Source: Novosphingobium organovorum (lineage in GTDB: Bacteria > Pseudomonadota > Alphaproteobacteria > Sphingomonadales > Sphingomonadaceae). From it: a DNA stretch of 54,770 bases. Shown in pieces: positions 36,267 through 46,009 of the stretch; the first letter of the stretch is position 1; each line of letters opens with the position of its first letter. The stretch is from NCBI RefSeq assembly GCF_022832435.1, contig NZ_JALHLF010000016.1:1-54770 (forward strand), given 5' to 3'. The translations under genes were made by a program, and so were the position numbers. Below the pieces are notes generated by a model, which saw only the letters and a list, made by a program, of their open reading frames with translations, did no database searches and was not told the DNA's origin.

Positions 36267-37174
36267 GTGCGGAGTGATATCGACCATCTGCCCCTGGTCC
36301 AGCAAAGCGAACTGGACCGCGTGAAGCAAACGCTCATGGGCGAATTTGCCGATGCAATCGCGCGCGCAAACCAGCCGTGGAAGAAGAACGGCAAGATCCT
36401 CAAGATCATTCTGTTCGGTAGCTATGCCCGGACCGACTGGGTGGACGAGCCGGAGAATGGCTACCAGTCGGATTTTGACCTGCTGGTCATCGTCAGCCAC
36501 CCAGATCTCACCGACGTCGCCGATTACTGGTATGTCGCCGAGGACAAGATCCTGCACGACAGCGCGATCGCGCGGCCGGTGAACATCATCGTCCATACGC
36601 TGGACGAAGTGAATCAGGCGCTGAGCCGGGGCGAGTATTTCTGGACTGACATCGCCCGTGACGGAATCGTGCTCTACGAGTTGCCGGGTAGCGCGCTCGC
36701 AATGCCTAAACCGCTGACGGCCGCCGACGCCTATGAGATGGCATCAGCCTATTTCCATGATTGGCTGGCTAAGGTCGACAGCGGTATCAAGCTGGCGTCC
36801 TTTGCGATCCCCAAGAAGGCGAAAGCAAAGATGCAGCCTTCCTTCTGCATCAGGCGACGGAACGTGCCTATATCTGCTTCCTACTGGTCCGTACCCTCTA
36901 TTTTCCTCGCTCGCACAACATCAAGTTTCTGCGCTCGCTTGCCGAGGACAGCGAACCGCGCCTGATCGAAGTATGGCCGCGCGCCACCAGGATCGACCGC
37001 CGCCGGTTCGAACTTCTGAAGCGCGCCTATGTCGAGGCCCGCTATTCGGCGAGCTACGAGATCGGCAATGACGACCTCGACGCCCTGTCGCAAGCGGTCC
37101 GTGCCCTGCGCGATATCGTCGAGATCGTCTCGCGCGAACGCCTCGAAACGCTGAAAGCCGACGCCGGCCTCTAA
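36267..37174 (+). pseudogene. Nucleotidyltransferase-HEPN fusion with a frameshift
   Basis: From a GTG at 36267, LDRVKQTLMGEFADAIA precedes the nucleotidyltransferase core IILFGSYARTDW and YQSDFDLLVIVS (Gly-Ser 51-52, Asp69, Asp71). The frame then breaks near 36830 (KAKAKM); the next frame continues the HEPN half as DAAFLLHQATERAYICF, then SHNIKFLRSLAEDSEPRLIE and ends ALRDIVEIVSRERLETLKA. One base appears missing. Intact forms are ~300 residues and are related to MNT-HEPN toxin-antitoxin modules. Either a recent pseudogene or a sequencing error. Confidence 0.8.
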
Positions 37175-37335
37175 CCGCCAGGCACCCACTCCCGGATAGC
37201 CTTCCGTTCCGGCATCCAACCGGAACAGGCCGGCGCGAGCCCATCTGCGCCCATCAGCCCCGTTCAATTTTCAGCGCCTGTCACCGAGTCTGAAACCGCC
37301 CGAACCGGTCCTGTCCGGCGGGCGGGAGCCTCGAC

Positions 37336-39360
37336 GTGACACCCACCAAATTGCTCATCGGCCAGATCATCGTCGTCTTCGCCATCGTCCTGCTGGGCAT
37401 CTGGGCGGCGACACAATGGGCGGCAGCCATGCTGGCCTATCAACCAGAACTGGGTGCGCCCTGGTTCCGGCTCGATGGCGTGCCGGTCTACCATCCCTGG
37501 GCGCTGTTTCCGTGGTGGTATCACTACGATGCTTATGCTCCGCACGTTTTTGACCGGGCGGGCATGTTCGCAGGCGCCAGCGGCTTCATCGGCTGTGCGG
37601 CGGCGATCTTCGGTTCGCTGTGGCGCGCGCGACAATCGAGCAACGTCACCACTTACGGGTCAGCCCGCTGGGCAAGCCGCCGCGAAATCGAGCGCGCCGG
37701 GCTGCATCACGACGCCGGCGTGATGCTCGGCACGCTTCGCGGCCGCTATTTGCGCCATGATGGCCCCGAGCATGTCATGGCGTTCGCACCGACCCGCTCG
37801 GGCAAGGGCGTGGGTCTCGTCGTCCCCACCTTGCTCTCCTGGACCGGCTCGGCGGTCGTTCACGATATCAAGGGCGAAAACTGGACGCTGACCGCCGGAT
37901 GGCGCGCGCGGTTCTCGCACTGCCTGCTGCTCAACCCGACCGACGCCGCGTCGGCGCATTACAATCCGCTGCTCGAGGTTCGGCGCGGCGTGGACGAAGT
38001 GCGCGACGTCCAGAACATCGCGGATATCCTGGTCGACCCGGAGGGCGCGCTCGAACGCCGCAATCACTGGGAAAAGACCAGCCATTCGCTGCTGGTCGGC
38101 GCGATCCTCCACATCCTCTATGCCGAGGAGGAGAAGACGCTAGCGCGGGTCGCGACCTTTCTTTCCGACCCGCAGCGCAGCTTCGTCGCCACGCTCCGCA
38201 GGATGATGACCACCAATCATCTCGGCGACGACAAGAATCCCAAGGTCCATCCCGTCGTCGCCTCCGCCGCGCGCGAGTTGCTCAACAAGAGCGAGAACGA
38301 GCGCTCGGGCGTGCTGTCGACCGCGATGTCCTTCCTCGGCCTCTATCGCGATCCGACCGTTGCCGAGGTCACCTCGCGCTGCGACTGGCGCATCGCCGAC
38401 CTGATCGAGGCCGACCGGCCGCTGTCGCTCTATCTGGTCATCCCGCCCTCGGACATCAGCCGCACCAAGCCGCTGATCCGACTGGTGCTCAACCAGATTG
38501 GCCGTCGCCTGACCGAGCGGCTGGACCAGCCCGGCACTTCCGCACGCCGGCACCAGCTCCTGATGATGCTCGACGAGTTTCCGGCGCTCGGCCGCCTCGA
38601 CTTCTTCGAGACCAGCCTCGCCTTCATGGCCGGCTACGGCATCCGTGCTTTCCTGATCGCGCAGAGCCTCAACCAGATCGAGAAGGCCTATGGCGAGCAC
38701 AACGCCATTCTCGACAATTGCCATGTCCGGGTCGCCTTCGCGACCAACGACGAACGCACCGCAAAGCGCATTTCCGACGCGCTCGGCACGGCAACCGAGC
38801 AGCGCGCCATGCGCAACTATGCCGGCCACCGACTCGCGCCCTGGCTCGCCCATGTCATGGTCAGCCGCCAGGAGACCGCCCGCCAGCTCCTGACGCCCGG
38901 CGAGGTGATGCAGCTGTCGCCCGACGAGGAGATCGTGCTCGTCTCCGGGCTTGCACCGATCCGCGCACGCAAGCTGCGTTATTTCCGTGATCGCAACTTC
39001 GCCGCGCGCGTGACTCCCGCGCCGGTGCTGACGCCGGGCCGCTATCCCGATTGCCCGAAGCCGCGCGGCGATGACTGGTCCGACCGGGTGCGCGGGATCG
39101 ATGCCCGGCTACATCAGGCCGAGGACGCCGCGGGTGGCGAGGACGATGGCGGTGTGCAGCAGCAGCGCCATCCTGGTCTACCCGAGCAACCAGCCAAGAG
39201 CGTCGACGCCGCAGAAACGCGCGATCCGCAACTTGTGCCCGACGATGACGATGTCGCGGCCGACAAGCGCGCCATGGACCAGGCGCAGGGCCTGAGCGCC
39301 GTCGCCCGCGGCTATGCGATCAACGAGGGCGCCCACCGCGACCTCGTGCCCGGGCTGTGA
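37336..39360 (+). CDS. traG: Type IV coupling protein (VirD4/TraG)
   Basis: The protein has 674 residues with a GTG start. Two N-terminal membrane helices (IGQIIVVFAIVLLGIWAA and AGASGFIGCAAAIFGSLW) precede the ATPase domain with Walker A APTRSGKGVGLVVPTLLSW (~150-168) and Walker B LLMMLDEFPALGR (~408-420). It docks the relaxase-DNA complex to the transfer channel. The C-terminal ~110 residues are acidic and variable. It starts the transfer operon and is followed after seven bases by the ribbon-helix-helix gene. Confidence 0.95.
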   Translation: MTPTKLLIGQIIVVFAIVLLGIWAATQWAAAMLAYQPELGAPWFRLDGVPVYHPWALFPWWYHYDAYAPHVFDRAGMFAGASGFIGCAAAIFGSLWRARQSSNVTTYGSARWASRREIERAGLHHDAGVMLGTLRGRYLRHDGPEHVMAFAPTRSGKGVGLVVPTLLSWTGSAVVHDIKGENWTLTAGWRARFSHCLLLNPTDAASAHYNPLLEVRRGVDEVRDVQNIADILVDPEGALERRNHWEKTSHSLLVGAILHILYAEEEKTLARVATFLSDPQRSFVATLRRMMTTNHLGDDKNPKVHPVVASAARELLNKSENERSGVLSTAMSFLGLYRDPTVAEVTSRCDWRIADLIEADRPLSLYLVIPPSDISRTKPLIRLVLNQIGRRLTERLDQPGTSARRHQLLMMLDEFPALGRLDFFETSLAFMAGYGIRAFLIAQSLNQIEKAYGEHNAILDNCHVRVAFATNDERTAKRISDALGTATEQRAMRNYAGHRLAPWLAHVMVSRQETARQLLTPGEVMQLSPDEEIVLVSGLAPIRARKLRYFRDRNFAARVTPAPVLTPGRYPDCPKPRGDDWSDRVRGIDARLHQAEDAAGGEDDGGVQQQRHPGLPEQPAKSVDAAETRDPQLVPDDDDVAADKRAMDQAQGLSAVARGYAINEGAHRDLVPGL

Positions 39361-39367
39361 GGCGGCG

Positions 39368-39772
39368 ATGAAGATCCGCCAGAACCTCTATCTCGACCGC
39401 GAGATTGGCGACGCGCTCGAAGCGCTCGCCGCCGGCAACCGTGGGAACAAGAGCCACCTAGTCAACGACGCGCTCCGCGACTGGCTGGCGCGCCGGGGGA
39501 CCAAGGAAGTCGACGATCTTTTGAAGGTCCGTCTCGACCGGCTGTCGCGCGAGCTCGACGGCGCGCGGCGCGACATCGATGTCCTGCTGGAAAGCCTGTC
39601 GCTGTTTGTCCGCTACCAGTTGATGGTGACGGCGCCGCTGCCCGAGGCCGATGCCACAGGCCGCGCGATCGGACGCGACCGCTTCGAATCCTTCGTCGCC
39701 CAGGTCGGTCGCCAGATCGCTGCAGGCACGCGCACGCTGGCACCGCCCGAACCAAAGGGAGGCCGGTCATGA
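39368..39772 (+). CDS. Ribbon-helix-helix (CopG-type) protein
   Basis: The protein has 134 residues. The start KIRQNLYLDREIGDALEALA followed by NKSHLVNDALRDWL is a ribbon-helix-helix DNA-binding domain. A helical region follows (RLDRLSRELDGARRDIDVLL). It begins seven bases after the traG stop and ends in the trbB start (ATGA). It could regulate the trb operon or help the relaxosome. Confidence 0.85.
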   Translation: MKIRQNLYLDREIGDALEALAAGNRGNKSHLVNDALRDWLARRGTKEVDDLLKVRLDRLSRELDGARRDIDVLLESLSLFVRYQLMVTAPLPEADATGRAIGRDRFESFVAQVGRQIAAGTRTLAPPEPKGGRS

Positions 39773-40752
39773 TGACGGCCGTATCCGCGGATCGTCGCCG
39801 CGCCATGCTGCGCACCGCGATGGGGCCGGCAATCGCGGCCGCGCTCTCCGATCCCCGCGTCATCGAAATCATGGTCAATCCCGACGGCGCGCTCCGCGTC
39901 GACATCCTCGGTGAAGGCCGGGTCGATACCGACGTGAAGCTCGATGGCTCCCAGGTCGAGCGGATCATCCGGCTGGTGGCATCGCATGCCCGTGCCGAGG
40001 TCCATGGCGAGCGTCCCATCGTCTCGGCCGAGCTGCCGCCGCATGGGCAAGGCGCAGGCGAGCGCTTCGAAGGCATTCTGCCGCCGGTCTCGACCGCGCC
40101 CTGTTTCTCGATCAGGAAGCCCGCGGCGCGGGTCTATACCCTGATGGACTATGTGGCTGACGGCATCATGTCGGCCGAGGCTGCCCGTATGCTTTCGTTG
40201 GCAGTGGTCGATCGCCGGAACATCCTGATCGCCGGCGGCACCAGCTCGGGCAAGACCACGCTCGCCAATGCGCTGCTCGCCGAGATGGCGCATCTCGACG
40301 AGCGGGTCATCCTGATCGAGGATACCCGCGAGCTTCAATCGCCCGCCCGCGACACGGTCGCGCTCAGGACGAGAGCGGGCGCTGTCACGATGGGCGACCT
40401 GGTGCGCTCAACGCTGCGCCTGCGGCCCGACCGCATCATCGTCGGCGAGGTTCGCGGCGGCGAAGCGCTCGACATGCTCAAGGCCTGGAACACCGGCCAT
40501 CCCGGCGGGATCGCGACCGTCCACGCCAACAGCGCGTCTTCCGCGCTCTACCGGATCGAACAGCTCATCCAGGAAGCCGTCGTCACCGTGCCGCGCCGCC
40601 TGGTCGCCGAGGCGATCAACCTGATCGTCTTCATCGCCGGCCGCGGCACCGCGCGGCGCATCGAGACGATCGCCTGCGTCGCGGGCATCGACCCCGATGG
40701 CGGCTACGCCGTCGTCGATCTCTCCCCAACCCCTGACCACACAGGAGACTGA
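39769..40752 (+). CDS. trbB: TrbB, VirB11-type ATPase
   Basis: The protein has 327 residues with a hexameric secretion ATPase pattern: Walker A IAGGTSSGKTTLANAL (~154), Asp box VILIEDTRELQ, Walker B-like DRIIVGEVRGGEALDML, and GHPGGIATVHANSA. It powers pilus assembly and substrate transfer from the cytoplasmic side. The start overlaps the upstream gene. Confidence 0.95.
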   Translation: MMTAVSADRRRAMLRTAMGPAIAAALSDPRVIEIMVNPDGALRVDILGEGRVDTDVKLDGSQVERIIRLVASHARAEVHGERPIVSAELPPHGQGAGERFEGILPPVSTAPCFSIRKPAARVYTLMDYVADGIMSAEAARMLSLAVVDRRNILIAGGTSSGKTTLANALLAEMAHLDERVILIEDTRELQSPARDTVALRTRAGAVTMGDLVRSTLRLRPDRIIVGEVRGGEALDMLKAWNTGHPGGIATVHANSASSALYRIEQLIQEAVVTVPRRLVAEAINLIVFIAGRGTARRIETIACVAGIDPDGGYAVVDLSPTPDHTGD

Positions 40753-40753
40753 C

Positions 40754-41089
40754 ATGCGCACCTTTCCCATTCCCAATCGTGACCGCCTTTTCCTGACCGG
40801 CCTGCTGCTCGGCCTTTCGCTCACCCTGACCGGCACGGCCCATGCCAGCGGTTCGGGCATGCCATGGGAGCAGCCGCTCCAGCAGGTGCTGGAATCCGTG
40901 CAGGGACCCGTCGCCAAGATCGTCGCGGTGATCATCATCATCGTGACCGGGCTGACGCTGGCTTTCGGCGAGACGGCGGGCGGGTTCCGACGGCTGATCC
41001 AGATCGTCTTCGGCCTGTCGATCGCCTTCGCCGCCTCGAGCTTCTTCCTGTCCTTCTTCAGCTTCGGCGGCGGGGCGCTCGTCGCATGA
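40754..41089 (+). CDS. trbC: TrbC, pilin
   Basis: The protein has 111 residues. The ATG at 40754 has ggaga upstream. A long signal peptide (LFLTGLLLGLSLTLTGTAHA) is followed by two membrane helices (VAKIVAVIIIIVTGLTLAFG and IVFGLSIAFAASSFFLSFF). It is the pilus subunit, in related systems cyclised by TraF, whose gene here is frameshifted. Confidence 0.92.
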   Translation: MRTFPIPNRDRLFLTGLLLGLSLTLTGTAHASGSGMPWEQPLQQVLESVQGPVAKIVAVIIIIVTGLTLAFGETAGGFRRLIQIVFGLSIAFAASSFFLSFFSFGGGALVA

Positions 41090-41346
41090 GCCACATTGAG
41101 GGCTTCGAGGCGCCGATCCACGCCAGCCTGGGCTCGCCGATCCTGCTCGGCGGCGCACCGCGCGCGATCGCGATCGTCAACGGCACGATCGCGGCCGCGG
41201 TCGGTCTCGGTCTCCAGCAGTGGCTGGTCGGCATCGCGCTCTGGGCGGTCGGCCACAGCGTCGCAGTGTTCGCCGCGCGCCGCGACCCCGATTTCGCGCC
41301 CGTGCTGCTCCGCCATCTGCGCCAGAAGGGATATCTGGCATGTTGA
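41086..41346 (+). CDS. trbD: TrbD
   Basis: The protein has 86 residues; its start overlaps the trbC stop (ATGA). It has the VirB3-like pattern: a polar start with PIHASLGSPILLGGAPR, two close membrane helices and a C-terminal RRDPDFAPVLLRHLRQKGYL. An inner-membrane part of the transfer channel. Confidence 0.92.
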   Translation: MSHIEGFEAPIHASLGSPILLGGAPRAIAIVNGTIAAAVGLGLQQWLVGIALWAVGHSVAVFAARRDPDFAPVLLRHLRQKGYLAC

Positions 41347-43817
41347 ACCTCGCCGAATATCGGTCGCGGGCCGACCGCCTCGCCGATCATCTGCCCTGGG
41401 CCGCGCTGGTGGCGCCCGGTGTCGTCCTCAACAAGGATGGCAGCTTCCAGCGCAGCTTTGCCTTTCGCGGTCCCGACCTCGAAAGCGCGACAGAAGCTGA
41501 ACTCGTCTCGGCCTGCGCGCGCGCCAACAATGTGCTGAAGCGCCTCGGTACAGGCTGGGCGCTATTCTTCGAGGCTGAGCGGCGCGGGAGCCAGGGCTAT
41601 CCGGACAGCACATTTCCCGACGCCGCATCCTGGCTGGTCGATCAGGAACGGCGTGCCGGGTTCGAAGCCGAGGGCCAGCATTTCGAGAGCATCTATCACG
41701 GCACGCTGACATGGCTGCCGCCCGCCGACAGCAACGATGCCGCCGGACGGAGCCTGGTCGAACGGCCCGACGATGCGCAGGGCCGCGACTGGCGCGCCAG
41801 CCTTGCCGGCTTCATCGCCGAAGTCGACCGCATCCTCGACCTTCTCTCCGGCTTCATGCCCGAAGTCCGTGCGCTCGATGATGCCGAGACGCTGACCTAT
41901 CTCCACGGCACGATTTCAGATCGTAGCCATGCGGTCGCGGCACTCGATACGCCGATCTATCTCGACGCACTGCTCGCCGACACGCCGCTGGTCGGCGGCC
42001 TCCAACCGAAGCTTGGACGAACACATCTCCGCACACTGACCGTGCTGGGATTCCCGAACCTGAGCCGGCCCGGCATCCTCGATGCGCTTAACCACCAGGA
42101 TTTCGGCTACCGCTGGGTCACCCGCTTCATCGCGCTCGACAAGCAGGACGCGACCAAGGCTCTGACCAGGATCAGGCGGCAATGGTTCAACAAGCGCAAG
42201 TCGATCACCGCGCTGCTGCGCGAGGTGATGTACAACCAGCCGGTCCAGCTCCTCGATACCGACGCGGACAACAAGGTGGTCGATGCTGATCTCGCGCTGC
42301 AGGCGCTCGGCGGCGATCATGTCGCCTTCGGCTACCTCACCACCACGATCACCGTTGCCGATACCGACCGGGCGCGGGTGGAAGACAAGGTCCGCGCGGT
42401 CGAGCGGATCGTCAACGGCCTCGGCTTCACCTGCGGTCGCGAAAGCCTGAACGCGGTCGAGGCCTGGCTGTCTTCGCTGCCCGGCCAGGCCTATGCCAAC
42501 GTCCGCCAGCCGCTGGTCCATACGCTAAACCTCGCCCATCTCATGCCGCTGTCTTCGGTCTGGGCGGGGCCGACGGAGAACCGTCACCTCGGCGGGCCGC
42601 CGCTGCTCCATGCCCAGACCAGCGGATCGACGCCGTTCCGGTTCTCTACCCATGTCGGCGATGTCGGGCACATGCTCGTCGTCGGGCCGACCGGGGCCGG
42701 AAAGTCGGTGCTGCTCGCCCTGATCGCGCTGCAGTTCCGCCGCTACACGAATTCCCAGGTCTATGTGTTCGACAAGGGCTTCTCGGCGCGCTCGGCGGTG
42801 TTGGCGATGGGCGGAGCGCACCATGCTCTCGGGCTCGGCGCGGAGGGCGGCCCTCATGGCGAGGATGCCCTGGCGTTCCAGCCGCTGCGCCGGATCGACG
42901 ATGCCGGTGAACGCAGCTGGGCGGCGGAATGGATCGCAGCGCTGCTGGCGCACGAAAAGATCTTGGTTACGCCCGAGGTCAAGGACGCCGTCTGGTCGGC
43001 GCTGAACAGCCTCGCTTCGGCACCGCCGCAGGAGCGCACGCTGACCGGGCTCGCCATGCTGCTCCAGTCGAACGCGCTTCGCACCGCGCTCACCGCCTAT
43101 ACGCTCGAGGGACCCTATGGCCGCCTGCTCGATGCCGCTGAGCAGAATCTCGCGCTGGCGGATGTCCAGTGCTTCGAGACCGAAGCGCTGATGGGGCAAT
43201 CCGGGGTGGTCGCCCCGGTGCTGACCTATCTCTTCCACCGGCTCGATGAACGCTTTGATGGCCGTCCGACCCTGCTGATCCTGGACGAGGCCTGGATCTT
43301 CCTCGACCATCCGCTCTTCGCCGCGCGCATCCGCGAATGGCTGAAGACGCTGCGCAAGAAGAACGTCGCGGTGCTCTTCGCGACCCAGAGCCTGGCCGAC
43401 ATCGCCGACAGCAGCATCGCCCCGGCCATCATCGAAAGCTGCCCGCAGCGCATCCTGCTTCCCAATGATCGGGCAATCGAGCCACAGTCACGCGCCGCCT
43501 ATGAACGCTTCGGCCTCAACGACCGGCAGATCGAACTGATCAGCCGCGCGACGCCCAAGCGGCATTACTATCTGCAATCGGCGCGCGGCAATCGCCTGTT
43601 CGAACTCGGCCTGGGTCCGATCGCACTGGCGCTCTGCGGTGCGTCCGATCCCGACAGCCAGAAGCGAATCGACGGCCTTCTCACAGAGCGCGGCGCGGAA
43701 GGCTTCGCCGCTCACTTCCTGCGCTCCGCCGATCTCGCCTGGGCCGCTGATCTGATCGGCGAGTTTCCCGGCGCCGCCCGATCCACCGCTCCCCAACCTC
43801 CAGCCCCCGGAGAATGA
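41340..43817 (+). CDS. trbE: TrbE, VirB4-type ATPase
   Basis: The protein has 825 residues from the ATG at 41340, which overlaps the trbD stop. The N-terminal CagE/TrbE domain contains LPWAALVAPGVVLNKDGSFQ. The ATPase part has Walker A VVGPTGAGKSVLLALIAL (~446) and Walker B TLLILDEAWIFL (~642), then LFATQSLADIA. It drives assembly of the secretion machine at the inner membrane. Confidence 0.96.
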   Translation: MLNLAEYRSRADRLADHLPWAALVAPGVVLNKDGSFQRSFAFRGPDLESATEAELVSACARANNVLKRLGTGWALFFEAERRGSQGYPDSTFPDAASWLVDQERRAGFEAEGQHFESIYHGTLTWLPPADSNDAAGRSLVERPDDAQGRDWRASLAGFIAEVDRILDLLSGFMPEVRALDDAETLTYLHGTISDRSHAVAALDTPIYLDALLADTPLVGGLQPKLGRTHLRTLTVLGFPNLSRPGILDALNHQDFGYRWVTRFIALDKQDATKALTRIRRQWFNKRKSITALLREVMYNQPVQLLDTDADNKVVDADLALQALGGDHVAFGYLTTTITVADTDRARVEDKVRAVERIVNGLGFTCGRESLNAVEAWLSSLPGQAYANVRQPLVHTLNLAHLMPLSSVWAGPTENRHLGGPPLLHAQTSGSTPFRFSTHVGDVGHMLVVGPTGAGKSVLLALIALQFRRYTNSQVYVFDKGFSARSAVLAMGGAHHALGLGAEGGPHGEDALAFQPLRRIDDAGERSWAAEWIAALLAHEKILVTPEVKDAVWSALNSLASAPPQERTLTGLAMLLQSNALRTALTAYTLEGPYGRLLDAAEQNLALADVQCFETEALMGQSGVVAPVLTYLFHRLDERFDGRPTLLILDEAWIFLDHPLFAARIREWLKTLRKKNVAVLFATQSLADIADSSIAPAIIESCPQRILLPNDRAIEPQSRAAYERFGLNDRQIELISRATPKRHYYLQSARGNRLFELGLGPIALALCGASDPDSQKRIDGLLTERGAEGFAAHFLRSADLAWAADLIGEFPGAARSTAPQPPAPGE

Positions 43818-44572
43818 CCATGACCAGAATGCTGCCCTTCAAGAAGCCCCTCATCGCCGGCGCGCTCGGCTGCGCCGTCACCGGCGCGCTCGCCCTCGCC
43901 ACGCTGGCGACGAGCGAGCCTGCCTGGGCACAATGGACCGTGTTCGATCCCTCGAACTACAGCCAGAATATCCTCACCGCCGCGCGCACGCTCGAGCAGA
44001 TCAACAACCAGATTCGCATGCTCCAGAACCAGGCGCAAAGCCTCATCAATCAGGCGAAGAACCTGACGACGATCAGCTTTCCCGAGTTGCAGGCGCTCAA
44101 GCAGACCATGCAGCAGATCGACCAGTTGATGGGCCAGGCGCAGGGCATCCAGTTCAAGGTCGCAAGCCTCGACCAGCAGTTCCGCTCACTCTACCCTGAC
44201 AGATTCGCGCAAAGCCTGACCACCAGCCAGCAGGTCCAAAGCGCCCGGGCGCGGATGGACACTGCGCGCGCGGCCTTCAAGCAGACCATGACCGTGCAGG
44301 CGCAGGTGGTCGAGAATATCGCCGCCGATCAGGCGGCGCTGACGGGCATCATCGCGCGAAGCCAGAGCGCCGAAGGCGCACTGCAGGCCAGTCAGGCGAC
44401 CAACCAGCTTCTGGCGCTGGTCGCAAAGCAGCAGTTCCAGATCCAGACTCTCATGGCGGCGCAATACCGTGCCGAAGCGATCGAGCGGGCGAACCAAGCC
44501 CAGTCGCGTACCGATGCCCAGAGCGCTTCGGCGAAATTCCTCGGCTCCGGCAGCGCCTACACGCCCCAGTAG
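43814..44572 (+). CDS. trbJ: TrbJ
   Basis: The protein has 252 residues with a signal peptide (LATLATSEPAWAQ cleavage region), then TVFDPSNYSQNILTAARTLE and long helices (QINNQIRMLQNQAQSLINQA). It is the VirB5-like periplasmic protein of Trb systems. The start overlaps the trbE stop; a second ATG follows two codons later. Confidence 0.92.
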   Translation: MTMTRMLPFKKPLIAGALGCAVTGALALATLATSEPAWAQWTVFDPSNYSQNILTAARTLEQINNQIRMLQNQAQSLINQAKNLTTISFPELQALKQTMQQIDQLMGQAQGIQFKVASLDQQFRSLYPDRFAQSLTTSQQVQSARARMDTARAAFKQTMTVQAQVVENIAADQAALTGIIARSQSAEGALQASQATNQLLALVAKQQFQIQTLMAAQYRAEAIERANQAQSRTDAQSASAKFLGSGSAYTPQ

Positions 44573-44699
44573 GCCCGCCGGTCAGGGCGGCGGCGATCCT
44601 CCGCGCCTCTGTCGCCGCCGTCGCCGCGAGGTCCGGCTCCCGCTCCCCGAGACCGCGCCTCGCGGCATCCTTTGAACCAAGCATCAGGACACGAAGCGC

Positions 44700-46004
44700 A
44701 TGGGCGATCTCAATGTCATCGATCAGTTCATGGCGGCCTTCGTCCGCTATATCGACAGCGGCTTCGGCCTGCTGGGCGGCGACGTCAGCTTTCTGACGCG
44801 CACACTGATCGCGCTCGACATTACGCTGGCTGGGCTGTTCTGGGCATTGGGCGGCGAGGACAATGTGCTTGGCCGCCTGATCCGCAAGATCCTCTACATC
44901 GGCGCCTTCGCGTTCATCATCAACGGTTTCTCGACCCTCAGCGACATCATCTTCCGATCGTTCGCGCAGGCCGGGCTGACCGCAGGCGGTGGGACGATCA
45001 CCGCTGCTGATCTGCTGAAGCCCGGCCGTCTTGCCGGGACCGGCTTCTCCGCTGCCTGGCCGCTGCTCCAACAGGTCAACCAGTATCTCGGCTTCACGAC
45101 GTTCTTTGACAACTTCCTGACGATCGTGGTGCTGCTGGTCGCGTGGGTGATCGTGATCCTCGCCTTCTTCATCCTCGCCGTGCAGATGTTCGTCACGATC
45201 CTCGAGTTCAAGCTGACCTCATTGGCCGGCTTCATCCTCGTGCCCTTCGCGCTGTGGAACCGGACCAGTTTCCTGGCCGAGCGCGTGCTCGGCAATGTCG
45301 TGTCGTCGGGCATCAAGGTCATGGTGCTCGCGGTCATCGTCGGCATCGGCTCGAACTACTTCACCCAGTTCACCGCCGCGCTCCAGGGTCAGGAACCCGA
45401 CATTGGACAGGCCATGAGCCTCGTGCTGGCAAGCCTTGCTCTTTTCGGGCTCGGCATCTTCGGTCCCGGCATTGCCTCGGGTCTTGTCGCGGGCGCGCCG
45501 CAACTGGGGGCGGGCGCAGCGCTCGGCACCGCGCTTGGCGCGGGCGGCATCATGTACCTCGGCGGCGCAGGGGCGGTCGATGCTGCCCGCGGTCTGGCTG
45601 CGGCCGGACTCGGCGCAATGCGTGCAGGCACCGCGATGGGTTCGGCGGCATCGACCGCCTACACGCTCGGTCAGGAAGGCGCAGGCGCATCCAGCGTCGG
45701 CGCCGGTATCGGCGGAATGGCGAGCGCCGCGGCCGGTGCCACGCGGTCGCGGATGTCGGCTGCGCTGGGTCTTGGCGAGGCCGCCGAATCTGGCCGCCAG
45801 GCCGCATTCAACGCCATGACCGGACGGCCGGCATCCGTCGCCGGAGATGCCGCGGATAGCGCATCATCCATGCCCGGATGGGCACGGGCGATGAAGGCGC
45901 AGCAGAGCGCCCGCCATCACCGCCAGACCGCCATGCACGCTGTCCAATCCGGCGACCGTGGCGGTCATGGCGCAACCCCCGACATCAAGGAAAGGGAGGA
46001 CTGA
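44700..46004 (+). CDS. trbL: TrbL
   Basis: The protein has 434 residues with six or more membrane helices in the first ~290 (FLTRTLIALDITLAGLFWAL, TIVVLLVAWVIVILAFFILA, NVVSSGIKVMVLAVIVGIGS), the VirB6-type channel protein. The C-terminal ~140 residues are Ala/Gly/Ser-rich. A 127-base gap precedes it, where trbK is often found in other Trb operons; no intact trbK is seen. Confidence 0.93.
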   Translation: MGDLNVIDQFMAAFVRYIDSGFGLLGGDVSFLTRTLIALDITLAGLFWALGGEDNVLGRLIRKILYIGAFAFIINGFSTLSDIIFRSFAQAGLTAGGGTITAADLLKPGRLAGTGFSAAWPLLQQVNQYLGFTTFFDNFLTIVVLLVAWVIVILAFFILAVQMFVTILEFKLTSLAGFILVPFALWNRTSFLAERVLGNVVSSGIKVMVLAVIVGIGSNYFTQFTAALQGQEPDIGQAMSLVLASLALFGLGIFGPGIASGLVAGAPQLGAGAALGTALGAGGIMYLGGAGAVDAARGLAAAGLGAMRAGTAMGSAASTAYTLGQEGAGASSVGAGIGGMASAAAGATRSRMSAALGLGEAAESGRQAAFNAMTGRPASVAGDAADSASSMPGWARAMKAQQSARHHRQTAMHAVQSGDRGGHGATPDIKERED

Positions 46005-46009
46005 TCCTC

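Noticed and set aside
44469..44675. Frame overlapping the trbJ end as a possible trbK
   Set aside because: It overlaps trbJ and has no signal peptide or lipoprotein motif; at most a remnant.
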